Part shown: positions 1-8,823 of the stretch, in pieces
Layout of the letters: every line of letters starts with the position of its first letter
Numbering within the stretch: the first letter of the stretch is position 1
Assembly: GCF_002831645.1 (NCBI RefSeq)
Contig: NZ_CP025117.1
Coordinates: 1,433,514 to 1,497,513, forward strand
Length of the DNA: 64,000 nt
Direction: 5' to 3'
DNA from: Olleya sp. Bg11-27
GTDB taxonomy: Bacteria; Bacteroidota; Bacteroidia; Flavobacteriales; Flavobacteriaceae
Made by a program: the position numbers and the translations under genes
Notes under the pieces: generated by a model
The model's input: the letters and a program-made list of their open reading frames with translations, nothing else
Database searches by the model: none
Told to the model about the DNA's origin: nothing

Positions 1-81
1 ACAGGGGATGTTATATCCGTAAATACACCACCGACGACAACTATCACAGAGCTGTTTGATGGACGTGTTATTTTTGAGTAA
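1..81 (+). CDS. 3' end of an unidentified gene
   Basis: An open frame enters at base 1 and ends at TAA 79-81, giving 26 C-terminal residues that finish with ELFDGRVIFE. The tail is too short to assign to a family and I do not recognise it. Its stop codon abuts the stop codon of the convergent gldA (82-84) with no base between them, so there is no room for a terminator between the two genes. The sequence left of the window would be needed to name it. Confidence 0.55.
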   Translation, partial: TGDVISVNTPPTTTITELFDGRVIFE

Positions 82-975
82 TTAACTAGTCAACTCTCTA
101 AATAAGCTTTCTAAACTTGCGTTTTTTTGATTAAGCTGAAGAATCTTAAGTGCGTTATCATGTGCAAAATCAAACACGTGGCTGCGCATATCTTCGGAGG
201 TTGCAAATGTGATTTCATATATAAAATCATGCGTGTTTTTTACAGTCTTAGCGTTGGGAAGCTTTAGTAAAAAAGCATCTTCCACTCTATAGTCAAATTC
301 AACAATTACAATTTGCTCTTGTCCATCACGCAAATCTTTTAGCTTTTTGTTAGCTACAATTTCGCCTTTATTTATAATAATAACGCGATCACACATGGCT
401 TCAACCTCTTGCATGATGTGAGTGGATAAAAAGACGGTTTTGTCTTTTCCTAAGTTTTTTATTAGGTTTCTGATATCAATTAATTGATTTGGGTCAAGAC
501 CAGTTGTGGGTTCATCTAAGATTAAAACCTCTGGGTTGTGCAGTAATGCATTAGCTAAGCCAACACGTTGTCTATATCCTTTAGAGAGTTGACCAATAGT
601 TTTATGTGATTCAGGTGCTAATCCTGTTAGTGTAATAACCTCCTCAATACGTGTTTTATCAACATTATAGACATGGGCATTAAAGCTTAGGTATTCCCGC
701 ACATATTGTTCTAAATATAAAGGGTTGTGTTCAGGCAGATAACCCACACTTTTCTGGACGTTTTTTGTGTCAGTTAAAATATTGTGGCCATTAACAGCAG
801 CGTCACCTTCAGTTGGACTGATATAGGTAGTTAAAATCTTCATCATAGTTGATTTTCCGGCACCATTTGGGCCTAGAAAACCAACAATTTCTGGTCTGTT
901 AATTTCAAAAGAAATATTGTTTAAAGCTTTTTGTGAGCCGTAAACTTTAGTGATGTTTTCTACTTTAATTGACAT
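82..975 (-). CDS. gldA: Gliding motility ABC transporter ATP-binding protein GldA
   Basis: This is a 297-residue ABC ATPase. Seen: Walker A GPNGAGKST at residues 35-43, signature LSKGYRQR near 129, Walker B LILDEP near 150 followed by TTGLDPNQ, and the switch His in STHIMQEVE. Length and sequence fit GldA, which in Flavobacteria acts with the GldF and GldG membrane proteins in an ABC exporter linked to gliding. gldF and gldG are not in this window. The ATG at 973-975 is preceded on the minus strand by a TATTTTTG element (complement of 992-999), matching the Bacteroidota -7 box. An ATPase of a related ABC-2 export system is the main alternative. Confidence 0.85.
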   Translation of the reverse strand: MSIKVENITKVYGSQKALNNISFEINRPEIVGFLGPNGAGKSTMMKILTTYISPTEGDAAVNGHNILTDTKNVQKSVGYLPEHNPLYLEQYVREYLSFNAHVYNVDKTRIEEVITLTGLAPESHKTIGQLSKGYRQRVGLANALLHNPEVLILDEPTTGLDPNQLIDIRNLIKNLGKDKTVFLSTHIMQEVEAMCDRVIIINKGEIVANKKLKDLRDGQEQIVIVEFDYRVEDAFLLKLPNAKTVKNTHDFIYEITFATSEDMRSHVFDFAHDNALKILQLNQKNASLESLFRELTS

Positions 976-1080
976 ACTTGTAATGTTTACTCAAAAATAG
1001 ACATTCTGTAATTTAAACCATAGATTATTAATAAATCTTTAAAACTTTACTAAAAAGCGGAAAAATAGAGCTTTAGTATA

Positions 1081-1109
1081 TTGTTATATCATTTTATTAT
1101 TTACTTTAG
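1081..1109 (+). promoter_or_regulatory. Predicted promoter of the aromatic amino acid operon
   Basis: TTG at 1081-1083 is followed after 18 nt by TACTTTAG at 1102-1109. This fits the Bacteroidota primary-sigma consensus TTG-N17-23-TAnnTTTG with one mismatch. Transcription would begin near 1115, only about ten bases before the leader-peptide ATG at 1126, which is the arrangement expected for a ribosome-mediated attenuator. Confidence 0.5.
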
Positions 1110-1125
1110 CAGTATTATTACAAAC

Positions 1126-1203
1126 ATGAGCACAATAAACACTACATATTTCAGCTGGTATTATTTCTTTTTTAGCAAAAGGAACGAGACACTGTATATG
1201 TAA
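1126..1203 (+). CDS. Aromatic-rich leader peptide of the phe/tyr biosynthesis operon
   Basis: This is a 25-codon reading frame (ATG 1126, TAA 1201). Residues 8-16 read YFSWYYFFF and Tyr recurs at 24, so it holds four Phe, four Tyr and one Trp. The control-codon run lies at 1147-1173. Just after it, CGAGAC (1185-1190) is complementary to GTCTCG (1229-1234), the 5' arm of the following terminator. This is the classical attenuation layout: a ribosome starved at the aromatic codons would leave 1185-1190 free to form an antiterminator, while a ribosome at the stop would cover it and let the terminator fold. It lies directly upstream of genes for Phe and Tyr synthesis. Translation and regulation are inferred. 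Confidence 0.8.
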   Translation: MSTINTTYFSWYYFFFSKRNETLYM

Positions 1204-1223
1204 TTTTACAACATATATTTTTT

Positions 1224-1256
1224 AAAAAGTCTCGATATATATCGAGACTTTTTTTT
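1224..1256 (+). terminator. Attenuator hairpin upstream of pheA
   Basis: A perfect 20-bp palindrome at 1229-1248 (arms GTCTCGATAT and ATATCGAGAC) is flanked by A5 and T8, giving a strong intrinsic terminator before any biosynthetic gene. The competing antiterminator pairs 1185-1190 with 1229-1234 (6 bp) and would disrupt this stem. Readthrough would lead into pheA about 85 nt downstream. Confidence 0.8.
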
Positions 1257-1341
1257 GTTTAAAGAAGTCCTATTAAAATTAAAACGAGTGATTTAAAACG
1301 CTTCAACATAAGTTGAAAAGGAATAAAAATAAATAGAAATT

Positions 1342-2169
1342 TTGATAAAATCAGTAGCCATACAAGGAATAAAAGGATCGTTTCATCACATTGTGTCTCA
1401 AAATTATTTTAAGACTAATGTTAGTATTGTGCCATTTATGTCTTTTGATCAAACGGTAGATAGTGTGCTTAAAAAGGAAACAGATGCAGCTATAATGGCT
1501 ATTGAGAATTCCATTGCAGGCTCTATTATTCCTAATTATGCCTTAATAGATACTAATAATTTGCATATTGTTGGCGAGTATTATTTAGATATTCAGCACA
1601 ATTTAATGGCGCTTCCCAATCAAAAGATTGAAGATATCACAGAAGTGTATTCTCATCCTATGGCGTTGTTACAATGTAAAGCCTTTTTTAAACAATATCC
1701 TCATATTAAACTTATAGAAGATAAGGATACTGCTGAGGTTGCGGAGCGTATTCATAAAAAACAATTAAAAAATACGGGTGCTATTGCTAGTGCTTTAGCT
1801 GCAGAGATATTTGAGTTAGATATTTTAGCAAAAAGTATCCAGACTATTAAACATAATGAAACGCGTTTTGTTATTGTAAAAGAAGATAATTCTGAAATCG
1901 CTGAAGCCGAAATAAATAAAGCATCTATCAAATTTGAATTAGACCATAAAAGAGGAAGTTTAGCAACTATTTTGAATGTGATGAGTGATTGCAAATTAAA
2001 CTTAACAAAAATACAGTCCTTACCAATAATTGAAACCCCTTGGAAATATGCTTTTTTTGTAGATGTTACATTTCATGATTACCAAGATTTCAAAAAAGCC
2101 AAATCAATAATGGATATTATGGCCACTCATTTTAAGGTTATTGGTCAATATAAAAATGCGAAAATATAA
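1342..2169 (+). CDS. pheA: Prephenate dehydratase
   Basis: A monofunctional 275-residue prephenate dehydratase, which converts prephenate to phenylpyruvate in Phe synthesis. Seen: ENSIAGS near residue 55, YSHPMALLQC near 104, DTAEVAE, and the catalytic NETRF near 172. A C-terminal ACT domain follows (GSLATIL and IQSLPI near 203-227), the usual site of feedback binding of Phe. The start is TTG at 1342: the frame has a stop at 1330-1332 and no ATG between. It is the first gene of a pheA, aminotransferase, tyrA and aroF-type cluster, under the attenuator upstream, and its stop overlaps the next start by one base. Confidence 0.93.
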   Translation: MIKSVAIQGIKGSFHHIVSQNYFKTNVSIVPFMSFDQTVDSVLKKETDAAIMAIENSIAGSIIPNYALIDTNNLHIVGEYYLDIQHNLMALPNQKIEDITEVYSHPMALLQCKAFFKQYPHIKLIEDKDTAEVAERIHKKQLKNTGAIASALAAEIFELDILAKSIQTIKHNETRFVIVKEDNSEIAEAEINKASIKFELDHKRGSLATILNVMSDCKLNLTKIQSLPIIETPWKYAFFVDVTFHDYQDFKKAKSIMDIMATHFKVIGQYKNAKI

Positions 2170-3308
2170 TGGAAGTAGCTAAGAGATTACATAGTGTAGA
2201 GGAATACTACTTTTCTAAAAAGTTAAAGGAGGTCAATGCTTTAAAAGCAGCAGGAAAACCTATCATTAATTTAGGAATTGGAAGTCCAGATTTACAACCG
2301 TCAAAGCAAGTTGTTGCAGCGTTAACAGCAGGTTTATTAGATGCTAATGCACATAAATATCAAAGTTATCAGGGCTTACCAGAGTTTAGGCAGGCTATTG
2401 CTGATTTTTATAAAAAACAGTATCAAACGCAGATTAATCCGGATACTGAGGTGTTACCTTTAATGGGAAGTAAGGAAGGTATTATGCATGTTTCTTTAGC
2501 TTTTTTAAATGAAGGTGATGGTGTGTTAATTCCTAATCCTGGATACCCAACGTATGCAGCTGTGACAAAATTAGTGCAAGCTAATCCTATCGCTTATAAT
2601 TTAGATGAAAGCAATAATTGGTTGCCTAATCTAGAAGAGATTGAAAAACTAGATTTAAGTAAAGTTAAAATAATGTGGACCAGTTATCCGCATATGCCAA
2701 CAGGTGCTAAAGCGTCTAAAACGGATTTGAAAAAGTTAGTAAATTTTGCCAAAAAACATGATATTTTACTAGTAAATGATAATCCTTATAGTTTTATTTT
2801 AAACGATAAGCCGTTAAGTATTTTAAACGTTGAAGGTGCAAAGGACGTTTGTTTGGAGTTAAACTCTCTAAGTAAAACTTTTAATATGGCTGGCTGGAGA
2901 GTGGGGGTGGTTTTAGGAAGTCCAAAACATATTAATGCCGTTTTAAAAGTGAAAAGTAATATGGACTCTGGGATGTTTTACGGGATACAGAAAGGAGCAA
3001 TAGCAGCATTAAATAGTCCGCAAGAGTGGTTTGACCATTTAAATACGGTGTATACAATACGTCGCAAATTAATTTGGCAGTTAGCAGATAAATTAAACTG
3101 TACGTATGATAAAGAAGCTTCAGGTTTATTTGTTTGGGCAAAAGCACCAAAAGGTTATAAATCAGAAACATTTATAGATACATTGTTACATGATAAGAGC
3201 CTGTTTATAACACCAGGGACAGTTTTTGGAACACAAGGGGAAGGGTATGTAAGATTTTCGTTATGTGCAACGACTGAACAAATAGAAGACGCAATAGCAA
3301 GAGTATGA
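2169..3308 (+). CDS. Class I/II PLP aminotransferase, probably aromatic
   Basis: A 379-residue fold-type I aminotransferase. Seen: the N-terminal GIGSPDL, the NPGYPTY segment, the DNPY active-site segment, and the PLP lysine in SLSKTFNMAGWRVG. Sequence type resembles LL-diaminopimelate/aspartate aminotransferases, but its place between pheA and tyrA, overlapping both (1 bp and 4 bp), argues that it transaminates phenylpyruvate, 4-hydroxyphenylpyruvate or prephenate in the last step of Phe/Tyr synthesis. Substrate preference is inferred from context only. Confidence 0.85.
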   Translation: MEVAKRLHSVEEYYFSKKLKEVNALKAAGKPIINLGIGSPDLQPSKQVVAALTAGLLDANAHKYQSYQGLPEFRQAIADFYKKQYQTQINPDTEVLPLMGSKEGIMHVSLAFLNEGDGVLIPNPGYPTYAAVTKLVQANPIAYNLDESNNWLPNLEEIEKLDLSKVKIMWTSYPHMPTGAKASKTDLKKLVNFAKKHDILLVNDNPYSFILNDKPLSILNVEGAKDVCLELNSLSKTFNMAGWRVGVVLGSPKHINAVLKVKSNMDSGMFYGIQKGAIAALNSPQEWFDHLNTVYTIRRKLIWQLADKLNCTYDKEASGLFVWAKAPKGYKSETFIDTLLHDKSLFITPGTVFGTQGEGYVRFSLCATTEQIEDAIARV

Positions 3309-4159
3309 TACAAAATATATACATAATTGGTGTAGGATTAATTGGCGGTAGCTTAGCTTTAGATATAAAAAATAAACGTCCTGAAGTAACGGTTTATGGT
3401 GTTGATAAATCCGAAGATCATATAAATCAAGCTTTGGAGCTTGGTGTTATTGATCATAAAGCCACTTTTGAAGATTTAGATAAAGCAGATTTAGTCATAT
3501 TAGCTATTCCTGTGGATGCTTCCGTTAGTGTTTTACCAGATGTGCTTGATAAAATATCAGATTTCACGTTAGTTGCTGATGTTGGTTCGACTAAGTCTGA
3601 TATCTGTAAAGTGGTAGAGAACCATCGAAGACGACGTAATTTTTTAGCAATGCATCCTATTGCAGGAACTGAATTTTCTGGGCCAAAAGCAGCCATCAGA
3701 GATTTGTTTAATCAAAAGACAAATATCATTTGCGAAGTAGAAAAAACAGCCTTTAAGCTACAGGAAAAAGCAGTCGGTTTGTTTACAGAGATAGGCATGC
3801 GTATGCGTTATATGAATCCTGAATCACATGATAAACATATTGCTTACGTGTCGCATTTATCACATATTAGTGCCTTTATGCTAGGGAAAACAGTCATTGA
3901 GAAAGAAAAGAACGAACGCGATATTTTTGATATGGCAGGTTCTGGCTTTGAAAGTACAGTGCGATTAGCAAAAAGTAGCCCAGCGATGTGGACGCCAATT
4001 TTTAAACAAAATAAAAGTAATGTAATCGAAACTTTAAATGATTATATCGCCAATTTAACGCAGTTTAAAAACCTTATTGAAAAGGACGATTTTGATGGTG
4101 TTTATAAAGAAATGAAAGACACCAATTATATAAAACAAATATTAAACGGAATACAATAA
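3305..4159 (+). CDS. tyrA: Prephenate dehydrogenase
   Basis: A 284-residue NAD(P)-dependent dehydrogenase that oxidises and decarboxylates prephenate to 4-hydroxyphenylpyruvate. Seen: the Rossmann loop GVGLIGG at residues 8-14, the VGSTKSD segment, HPIAGTE with the catalytic His near 118, and SHDKHIAYVSHLSH near 176-190. There is no chorismate mutase fusion and no obvious C-terminal ACT domain. The ATG at 3305 overlaps the end of the aminotransferase gene by 4 bp, indicating translational coupling. Confidence 0.92.
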   Translation: MIQNIYIIGVGLIGGSLALDIKNKRPEVTVYGVDKSEDHINQALELGVIDHKATFEDLDKADLVILAIPVDASVSVLPDVLDKISDFTLVADVGSTKSDICKVVENHRRRRNFLAMHPIAGTEFSGPKAAIRDLFNQKTNIICEVEKTAFKLQEKAVGLFTEIGMRMRYMNPESHDKHIAYVSHLSHISAFMLGKTVIEKEKNERDIFDMAGSGFESTVRLAKSSPAMWTPIFKQNKSNVIETLNDYIANLTQFKNLIEKDDFDGVYKEMKDTNYIKQILNGIQ

Positions 4160-4212
4160 ATAGTAATACCTCCAAGATTTTAAATAGTTTTGAGGCTTTA
4201 GATTAGAAGATT

Positions 4213-5295
4213 ATGGAAAATAAAAAAGAAATGAGAAACTGGTTGGATGACATGAAGTTAGATCATCCATTAGTAATCGCTGGACCATGTAGTGCAGAGA
4301 CAGAAGAGCAAGTATTAAAAATAGCGCACGAGCTAAAAGATACTGATGTTAGCTATTTTAGAGCAGGTATATGGAAACCACGTACTAGACCAGGAATGTT
4401 TGAAGGTGTTGGTGCTTTAGGTTTAAACTGGCTTAAAAAAGTAAAAGAAGAAACAGGTATGAAAACCTGTACAGAAGTTGCTAATGCAGCACACGTAAAA
4501 TTAGCTATCGAGAATGATGTTGATTTACTTTGGATTGGAGCACGATCTACAGTTAGTCCATTTATCATGCAAGAATTGGCAGATGCATTGGCAGGTACAG
4601 ATAAAATTGTATTGGTTAAAAATCCAGTAAATCCAGATTTAGCGTTGTGGTTAGGTGGGATTGAAAGATTATATACTGCAGGTATTAAAAACTTAGGAGC
4701 AATCCATAGAGGGTTTTCTACTTACGAGAAAACTAAATATAGAAACATTCCAGAATGGCAAATCGCTATTGAGTTTCAAAACAGATTTCCAGATTTACCA
4801 TTAATAAACGATCCGTCGCATATTACTGGAAAACGTGATATGGTTTTTGATGTCTCTCAAACAGCATTAGATTTAAATTTTGATGGGTTAATGATTGAAA
4901 CGCATACCGATCCTGATAATGCATGGAGTGATGCTGCGCAGCAAGTAACGCCTGCGTCTTTAATTCAAATGATGATAGATCTAAAGATTAGAAAAGAATC
5001 TGATCCAGAAGCAGAGTACAACCAAGAGTTAACTAATCTTAGAGCGCAAATAGATGTTGTAGATAATCAGATTATTGAGTCTTTAGGTAAGCGTATGAAA
5101 ATTGCTGACGGAATTGGAGGTCTTAAAAAACAGAAAAACGTTGCGGTTTTACAAAGCAAACGTTGGAATGAGATTTTAGGAAAAATGGTTTTAGAAGGAG
5201 AATCTAAAGGATTAAGTGAAGAGTTTATCTTAAAAATGTTTAAGGCTATTCATCAAGAATCTATTAATCATCAAGAAAAAATTATAAAAGGATAA
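4213..5295 (+). CDS. aroF: Bifunctional DAHP synthase / chorismate mutase
   Basis: A 360-residue fusion. Residues 1-255 are a type I-beta DAHP synthase (AGPCSAET near 19, FRAGIWKPRTRPG near 50, KNPVNPD near 137, NDPSHITGKR near 199), catalysing the first step of the shikimate pathway. Residues 270-360 are an AroQ-type chorismate mutase with LRAQIDVVDNQIIESLGKRM and a downstream KxxxVxxxxR-like helix. The fusion couples entry to the shikimate pathway with the branch to prephenate. Such fusions are known in Bacteroidota and Bacillus. It is last in the aromatic cluster, 53 bp after tyrA and before a strong terminator. The symbol aroF is a convention; aroG or aroA is also used. Confidence 0.92.
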   Translation: MENKKEMRNWLDDMKLDHPLVIAGPCSAETEEQVLKIAHELKDTDVSYFRAGIWKPRTRPGMFEGVGALGLNWLKKVKEETGMKTCTEVANAAHVKLAIENDVDLLWIGARSTVSPFIMQELADALAGTDKIVLVKNPVNPDLALWLGGIERLYTAGIKNLGAIHRGFSTYEKTKYRNIPEWQIAIEFQNRFPDLPLINDPSHITGKRDMVFDVSQTALDLNFDGLMIETHTDPDNAWSDAAQQVTPASLIQMMIDLKIRKESDPEAEYNQELTNLRAQIDVVDNQIIESLGKRMKIADGIGGLKKQKNVAVLQSKRWNEILGKMVLEGESKGLSEEFILKMFKAIHQESINHQEKIIKG

Positions 5296-5304
5296 TTTTA
5301 TCAT

Positions 5305-5339
5305 TAAAAAAAGCCTCTTAAATTTAAGAGGCTTTTTTA
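5305..5339 (+). terminator. Terminator of the aromatic operon
   Basis: The near-perfect hairpin AAGCCTCTTAAA / TTTAAGAGGCTT at 5311-5334 is flanked by an A-run and T6. It lies 10-20 bp after the DAHP synthase stop and is a standard intrinsic terminator. Confidence 0.85.
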
Positions 5340-5455
5340 ATAATTACAGGTTTGAATCAAAGTAATGCGTTAATATGTCAGTTAAAGCGTAAGCACTTGC
5401 TATTTGGTGTTCTTTTTTGTTGGAAGACATCATAATAATTTTCATATTTGTAGTA

Positions 5456-6406
5456 ATGACAGGACGCGTATACAAATCTACAGGTAGTTGGTACACAGTA
5501 AAGACCGAATTAGGTCAAAGCTACGAGTGTAGAATAAAAGGTAAGTTTAGACTTAAGGATATAAAAAGTACAAATCCCATTGCTGTTGGTGATTTTGTAG
5601 ACTTTGAATTAGATACTAAATCTGATCAAGAAACAGGTGTGATTGATAAAATTCACGATAGACAAAATTATATTGTCCGTAAATCGGTGAATCTATCTAA
5701 GCAAACACATATCATAGCATCTAATATTGATTTAGTATTCTTACTGGTAACTATAGATAATCCGCCAACATTTACAAGTTTTATTGATCGTTTTTTAGTT
5801 ACAGCAGAAGCTTATGATATAAAAGCGGTTTTATTATTTAATAAAATAGACACCTATGATCAAGATACTTTAGACGAAGTGAGGTATTTGGCTCATGTGT
5901 ATCGGCAAATAGGATATGAATGTATCGGTATTTCGGCTAAGACCGGAAAAAATCTAGACCAAGTTAAAAACTTAATGGAAGGTAAGGTTAGTATGTTTAC
6001 AGGACATTCTGGTGTGGGTAAGTCTACGTTAGTTAATACTATCGAGCCAGCTTTGGATCTTAAAACTAAAGCCATATCTATGCAACACATGCAAGGTCAG
6101 CATACCACAACATTTGCTGAGATGTTTGATTTAAGTTTTGATGCTAAGATTATTGATACGCCTGGAATTAAAGGATTTGGGATTGTGGATATGGAAAAAG
6201 ACGAAATAGGAGATTATTTTCCGGAATTTTTCGCTTTAAAACAAGATTGTAAATTTAATAATTGCTTACACATCGAAGAACCTAAATGTGCAGTAAAAGA
6301 AGCGTTAGAAAAGGATGAAATTGCAGCATCTAGATACAGAAGCTATGTGCAACTTATTGAAGGGGACGATGAGCATTATAGAACCGATATTTGGGATAAA
6401 GAATAA
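5456..6406 (+). CDS. rsgA: Ribosome small-subunit GTPase RsgA
   Basis: A circularly permuted GTPase that matures the 30S subunit. In order: an OB-fold, G4 (FNKIDT), G5 (SAKTGKN), G1/P-loop GHSGVGKST, G3 (DTPGI), then the zinc site with Cys-x5-Cys-x-His and a later Cys (CKFNNCLH ... CAV). I chose ATG 5456 (316 residues, MTGRVYKSTGSWY) because this matches usual RsgA N-termini. The frame is open to a TTG at 5417, but that adds a hydrophobic stretch not usual for the family. The stop is directly followed by the dtd start. Confidence 0.93.
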   Translation: MTGRVYKSTGSWYTVKTELGQSYECRIKGKFRLKDIKSTNPIAVGDFVDFELDTKSDQETGVIDKIHDRQNYIVRKSVNLSKQTHIIASNIDLVFLLVTIDNPPTFTSFIDRFLVTAEAYDIKAVLLFNKIDTYDQDTLDEVRYLAHVYRQIGYECIGISAKTGKNLDQVKNLMEGKVSMFTGHSGVGKSTLVNTIEPALDLKTKAISMQHMQGQHTTTFAEMFDLSFDAKIIDTPGIKGFGIVDMEKDEIGDYFPEFFALKQDCKFNNCLHIEEPKCAVKEALEKDEIAASRYRSYVQLIEGDDEHYRTDIWDKE

Positions 6407-6859
6407 ATGAAAGCAGTCATCCAACGCGTTAGTAGTGCTAGTGTTACCATTGCAAATAAAAAGGTCGCCAATATTGATAATGGATTACTAATTTTACTTG
6501 GTATTGTTGAAGACGATAAAGATGAGGATATTAAATGGTTAGTCAATAAAATTACTAATTGTCGTATTTTTAATGATGACAATCAAGTCATGAATTTATC
6601 TTTAATTGATATAAATGGAGAAGCAATAGTAGTTAGTCAATTTACGCTTCAAGCAAGCACAAAAAAAGGAAATAGACCAAGTTATATCAATGCAGCAAAG
6701 CCAGAAGTTGCTATTCCTTTATATCAAGATTTTATTAAAAAAATGCAATCCATTCTAATTAAGTCAGTTCAAACTGGACAATTTGGAGCAGACATGAAAG
6801 TGGAGTTGTTAAATGATGGTCCAGTAACTATAATAATGGACTCAAAAAACAAACAATAA
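6407..6859 (+). CDS. dtd: D-aminoacyl-tRNA deacylase
   Basis: A 150-residue DTD homodimeric proofreading enzyme that hydrolyses D-aminoacyl-tRNA (and Gly-tRNA-Ala). Seen: the N-terminal MKAVIQRVSSASV, the SQFTL active-site motif near residue 78, and NDGPVT near 137, which carries the cross-subunit Gly-Pro motif. It begins on the base after the rsgA stop, so the two form a transcriptional pair. Length is normal for the family. Confidence 0.95.
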   Translation: MKAVIQRVSSASVTIANKKVANIDNGLLILLGIVEDDKDEDIKWLVNKITNCRIFNDDNQVMNLSLIDINGEAIVVSQFTLQASTKKGNRPSYINAAKPEVAIPLYQDFIKKMQSILIKSVQTGQFGADMKVELLNDGPVTIIMDSKNKQ

Positions 6860-6916
6860 AATAGTTTTATTTTACTTTTACTACATTTTTTGTACCTTAG
6901 AATTTAATTAAAATTA

Positions 6917-8821
6917 ATGTCTACAAACACACTTTTGAAAAGTATACTTTTGATACTTTTTGTTTCTATAAACACATATGCTCAGGATAAGTATCAAGCA
7001 TTATTAATTAATTCAGATTTAAAAGAAAATGCTAACGCAATTATTAGATCAAGCGATACGGAAATAACGATTGAGGCAAGGGATAAAATTGTAACAATAG
7101 AAAAAAGAGTGGTAACTGTTTTAAATAAAGCAGGACAAAGACATGTTGACGCTATTGTTTATTATGATACGTCTAAAAGCATAAAAGTTTTAGAAGCTGT
7201 TATTTATAATGAATTAGGTTCGGAAATTAAAAAATATAAAAAGCGAGATTTTCTTGATGTAAGCGTAGCTGACGGAGTGTCAATTTTTAATGATAATAGA
7301 GCAAAATATATAGATTACACTCCAAATTCTTATCCGTATACAGTTGTTTTTAATTTAGAAACAGTTTCTACAAATACAGCCTTTTTGCCACAATGGTATC
7401 CTATAGGAAATTATTATGTAAGCACGGAAAATTCGTCATTTTCAATTACTAATAATTCTGGAATAGAATTAACCTTTAAAGAAAACAATTTTGATGGTTT
7501 TAATATTGAGAAAACCGGTAATTTTAATTACAAATCAGAAAAGATATTAGCCTTAAAAAAAGAAGCATACAGTCCATCTTTTTCTAATTATGCACCTTCA
7601 GTGAAATTTGCGTTAAAACAATTTAGTATGCTTGGCATAGAAGGAGAAAACACCAGTTGGAATGACTTTGGTAAGTGGATGAATGATAAGTTAATTTTAG
7701 GCACACAGGATTTACCTGATGCAATTAAAATAGAAATAAAAGCCTTAACAGCAGATGCACAAACACCTCTAGAAAAAGCAAAAATTGTTTACAAATACAT
7801 GCAAGATAAAACACGATATATAAGTGTGCAAGTTGGTGTTGGAGGCTGGAAACCTATGTTGGCAAGTGATGTGGATCGTTTAGGGTATGGAGACTGTAAA
7901 GGCTTATCTAATTATACAAAAGCGTTACTGGATGAGGTTGGAGTTACTTCTTTTTACACCATAGTTTATGGAGGATTAGATATAAAAAATATAGATAGTA
8001 CTTTTTCGTCTTTACAGGGTAATCATGCTATTTTATCTATTCCAAATAATGGTAATTATATAACTCTAGAATGTACCAATCAGACCACACCTTTTGGTTA
8101 TAATGCTAATTTTACAGATGATAGAGATGTTTTAATCGTGACTCCAAAAGGAGGGGAAATAGTACATACAAAAATATATACTAAAGAAGATAATACTCAA
8201 ATTAGTAGTGCAGAAATAGTGTTAGATAATTTTGGAGGCTTTACTGCTAAATTAAATATTAAATCTAAAGGCACACAGTACGATAAATACCAAAGAATAG
8301 AATCACAAACAGAAAAAGAAAACAAATTATATTACAAAAAATATTTTTCAGATTTAAATAATCTTAAAATTAATACGATACTATTTAGTAACGATAAAGA
8401 CGCTATTGTTTTTACAGAAAACCTTGAAGTGAAAGTCCCTAAATATGCAACAAAAGCAGGTAAAAGACTATTGTTTCAACCTAATGTGTTTAATAAGTTT
8501 ATAACGGCACCTCCAAGATATGTTAACAGAAAATCGCCTTTTGAAATAGATAGAGGTTTTACAGATATAGACGAATATAGAATAAGCGTACCTAATAATA
8601 TAGAAGTAGAGGCTTTGCAAGAAGAAGTTAATATTAAAAATAAGTTTGGTCAGTATCATTTTTCAATAACCAAAACAGATGATAATACACTGCTTTTTAA
8701 AAGGAAAATAATAATTAATAAAGGGAAATTTTTAAAAGAAGATTATAAAGATTTCAGAAAATTTAGACTTGACATCGTTAAACATGATAAATCAAAAATT
8801 GTATTACAAATAAAAGATTGA
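6917..8821 (+). CDS. DUF3857/transglutaminase-like secreted protein
   Basis: A 634-residue protein with a signal peptide (residues 1-23, ending TYAQ), an N-terminal DUF3857 beta domain (about 40-220) and a transglutaminase-like core. The catalytic Cys327 is in GYGDCKGLSN and His370 in GNHAILS, so the thiol site appears intact; the acid position reads ECTNQ. Flavobacteria carry many such periplasmic or outer-envelope proteins of unknown substrate. It is followed without a gap by a paralogue whose catalytic residues are replaced. Confidence 0.8.
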   Translation: MSTNTLLKSILLILFVSINTYAQDKYQALLINSDLKENANAIIRSSDTEITIEARDKIVTIEKRVVTVLNKAGQRHVDAIVYYDTSKSIKVLEAVIYNELGSEIKKYKKRDFLDVSVADGVSIFNDNRAKYIDYTPNSYPYTVVFNLETVSTNTAFLPQWYPIGNYYVSTENSSFSITNNSGIELTFKENNFDGFNIEKTGNFNYKSEKILALKKEAYSPSFSNYAPSVKFALKQFSMLGIEGENTSWNDFGKWMNDKLILGTQDLPDAIKIEIKALTADAQTPLEKAKIVYKYMQDKTRYISVQVGVGGWKPMLASDVDRLGYGDCKGLSNYTKALLDEVGVTSFYTIVYGGLDIKNIDSTFSSLQGNHAILSIPNNGNYITLECTNQTTPFGYNANFTDDRDVLIVTPKGGEIVHTKIYTKEDNTQISSAEIVLDNFGGFTAKLNIKSKGTQYDKYQRIESQTEKENKLYYKKYFSDLNNLKINTILFSNDKDAIVFTENLEVKVPKYATKAGKRLLFQPNVFNKFITAPPRYVNRKSPFEIDRGFTDIDEYRISVPNNIEVEALQEEVNIKNKFGQYHFSITKTDDNTLLFKRKIIINKGKFLKEDYKDFRKFRLDIVKHDKSKIVLQIKD

Positions 8822-8823
8822 AT

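Noticed and set aside
5417-5455. Upstream TTG start for rsgA
   Set aside because: The added 13 residues are a hydrophobic stretch not found in RsgA, while ATG 5456 gives the usual N-terminus.
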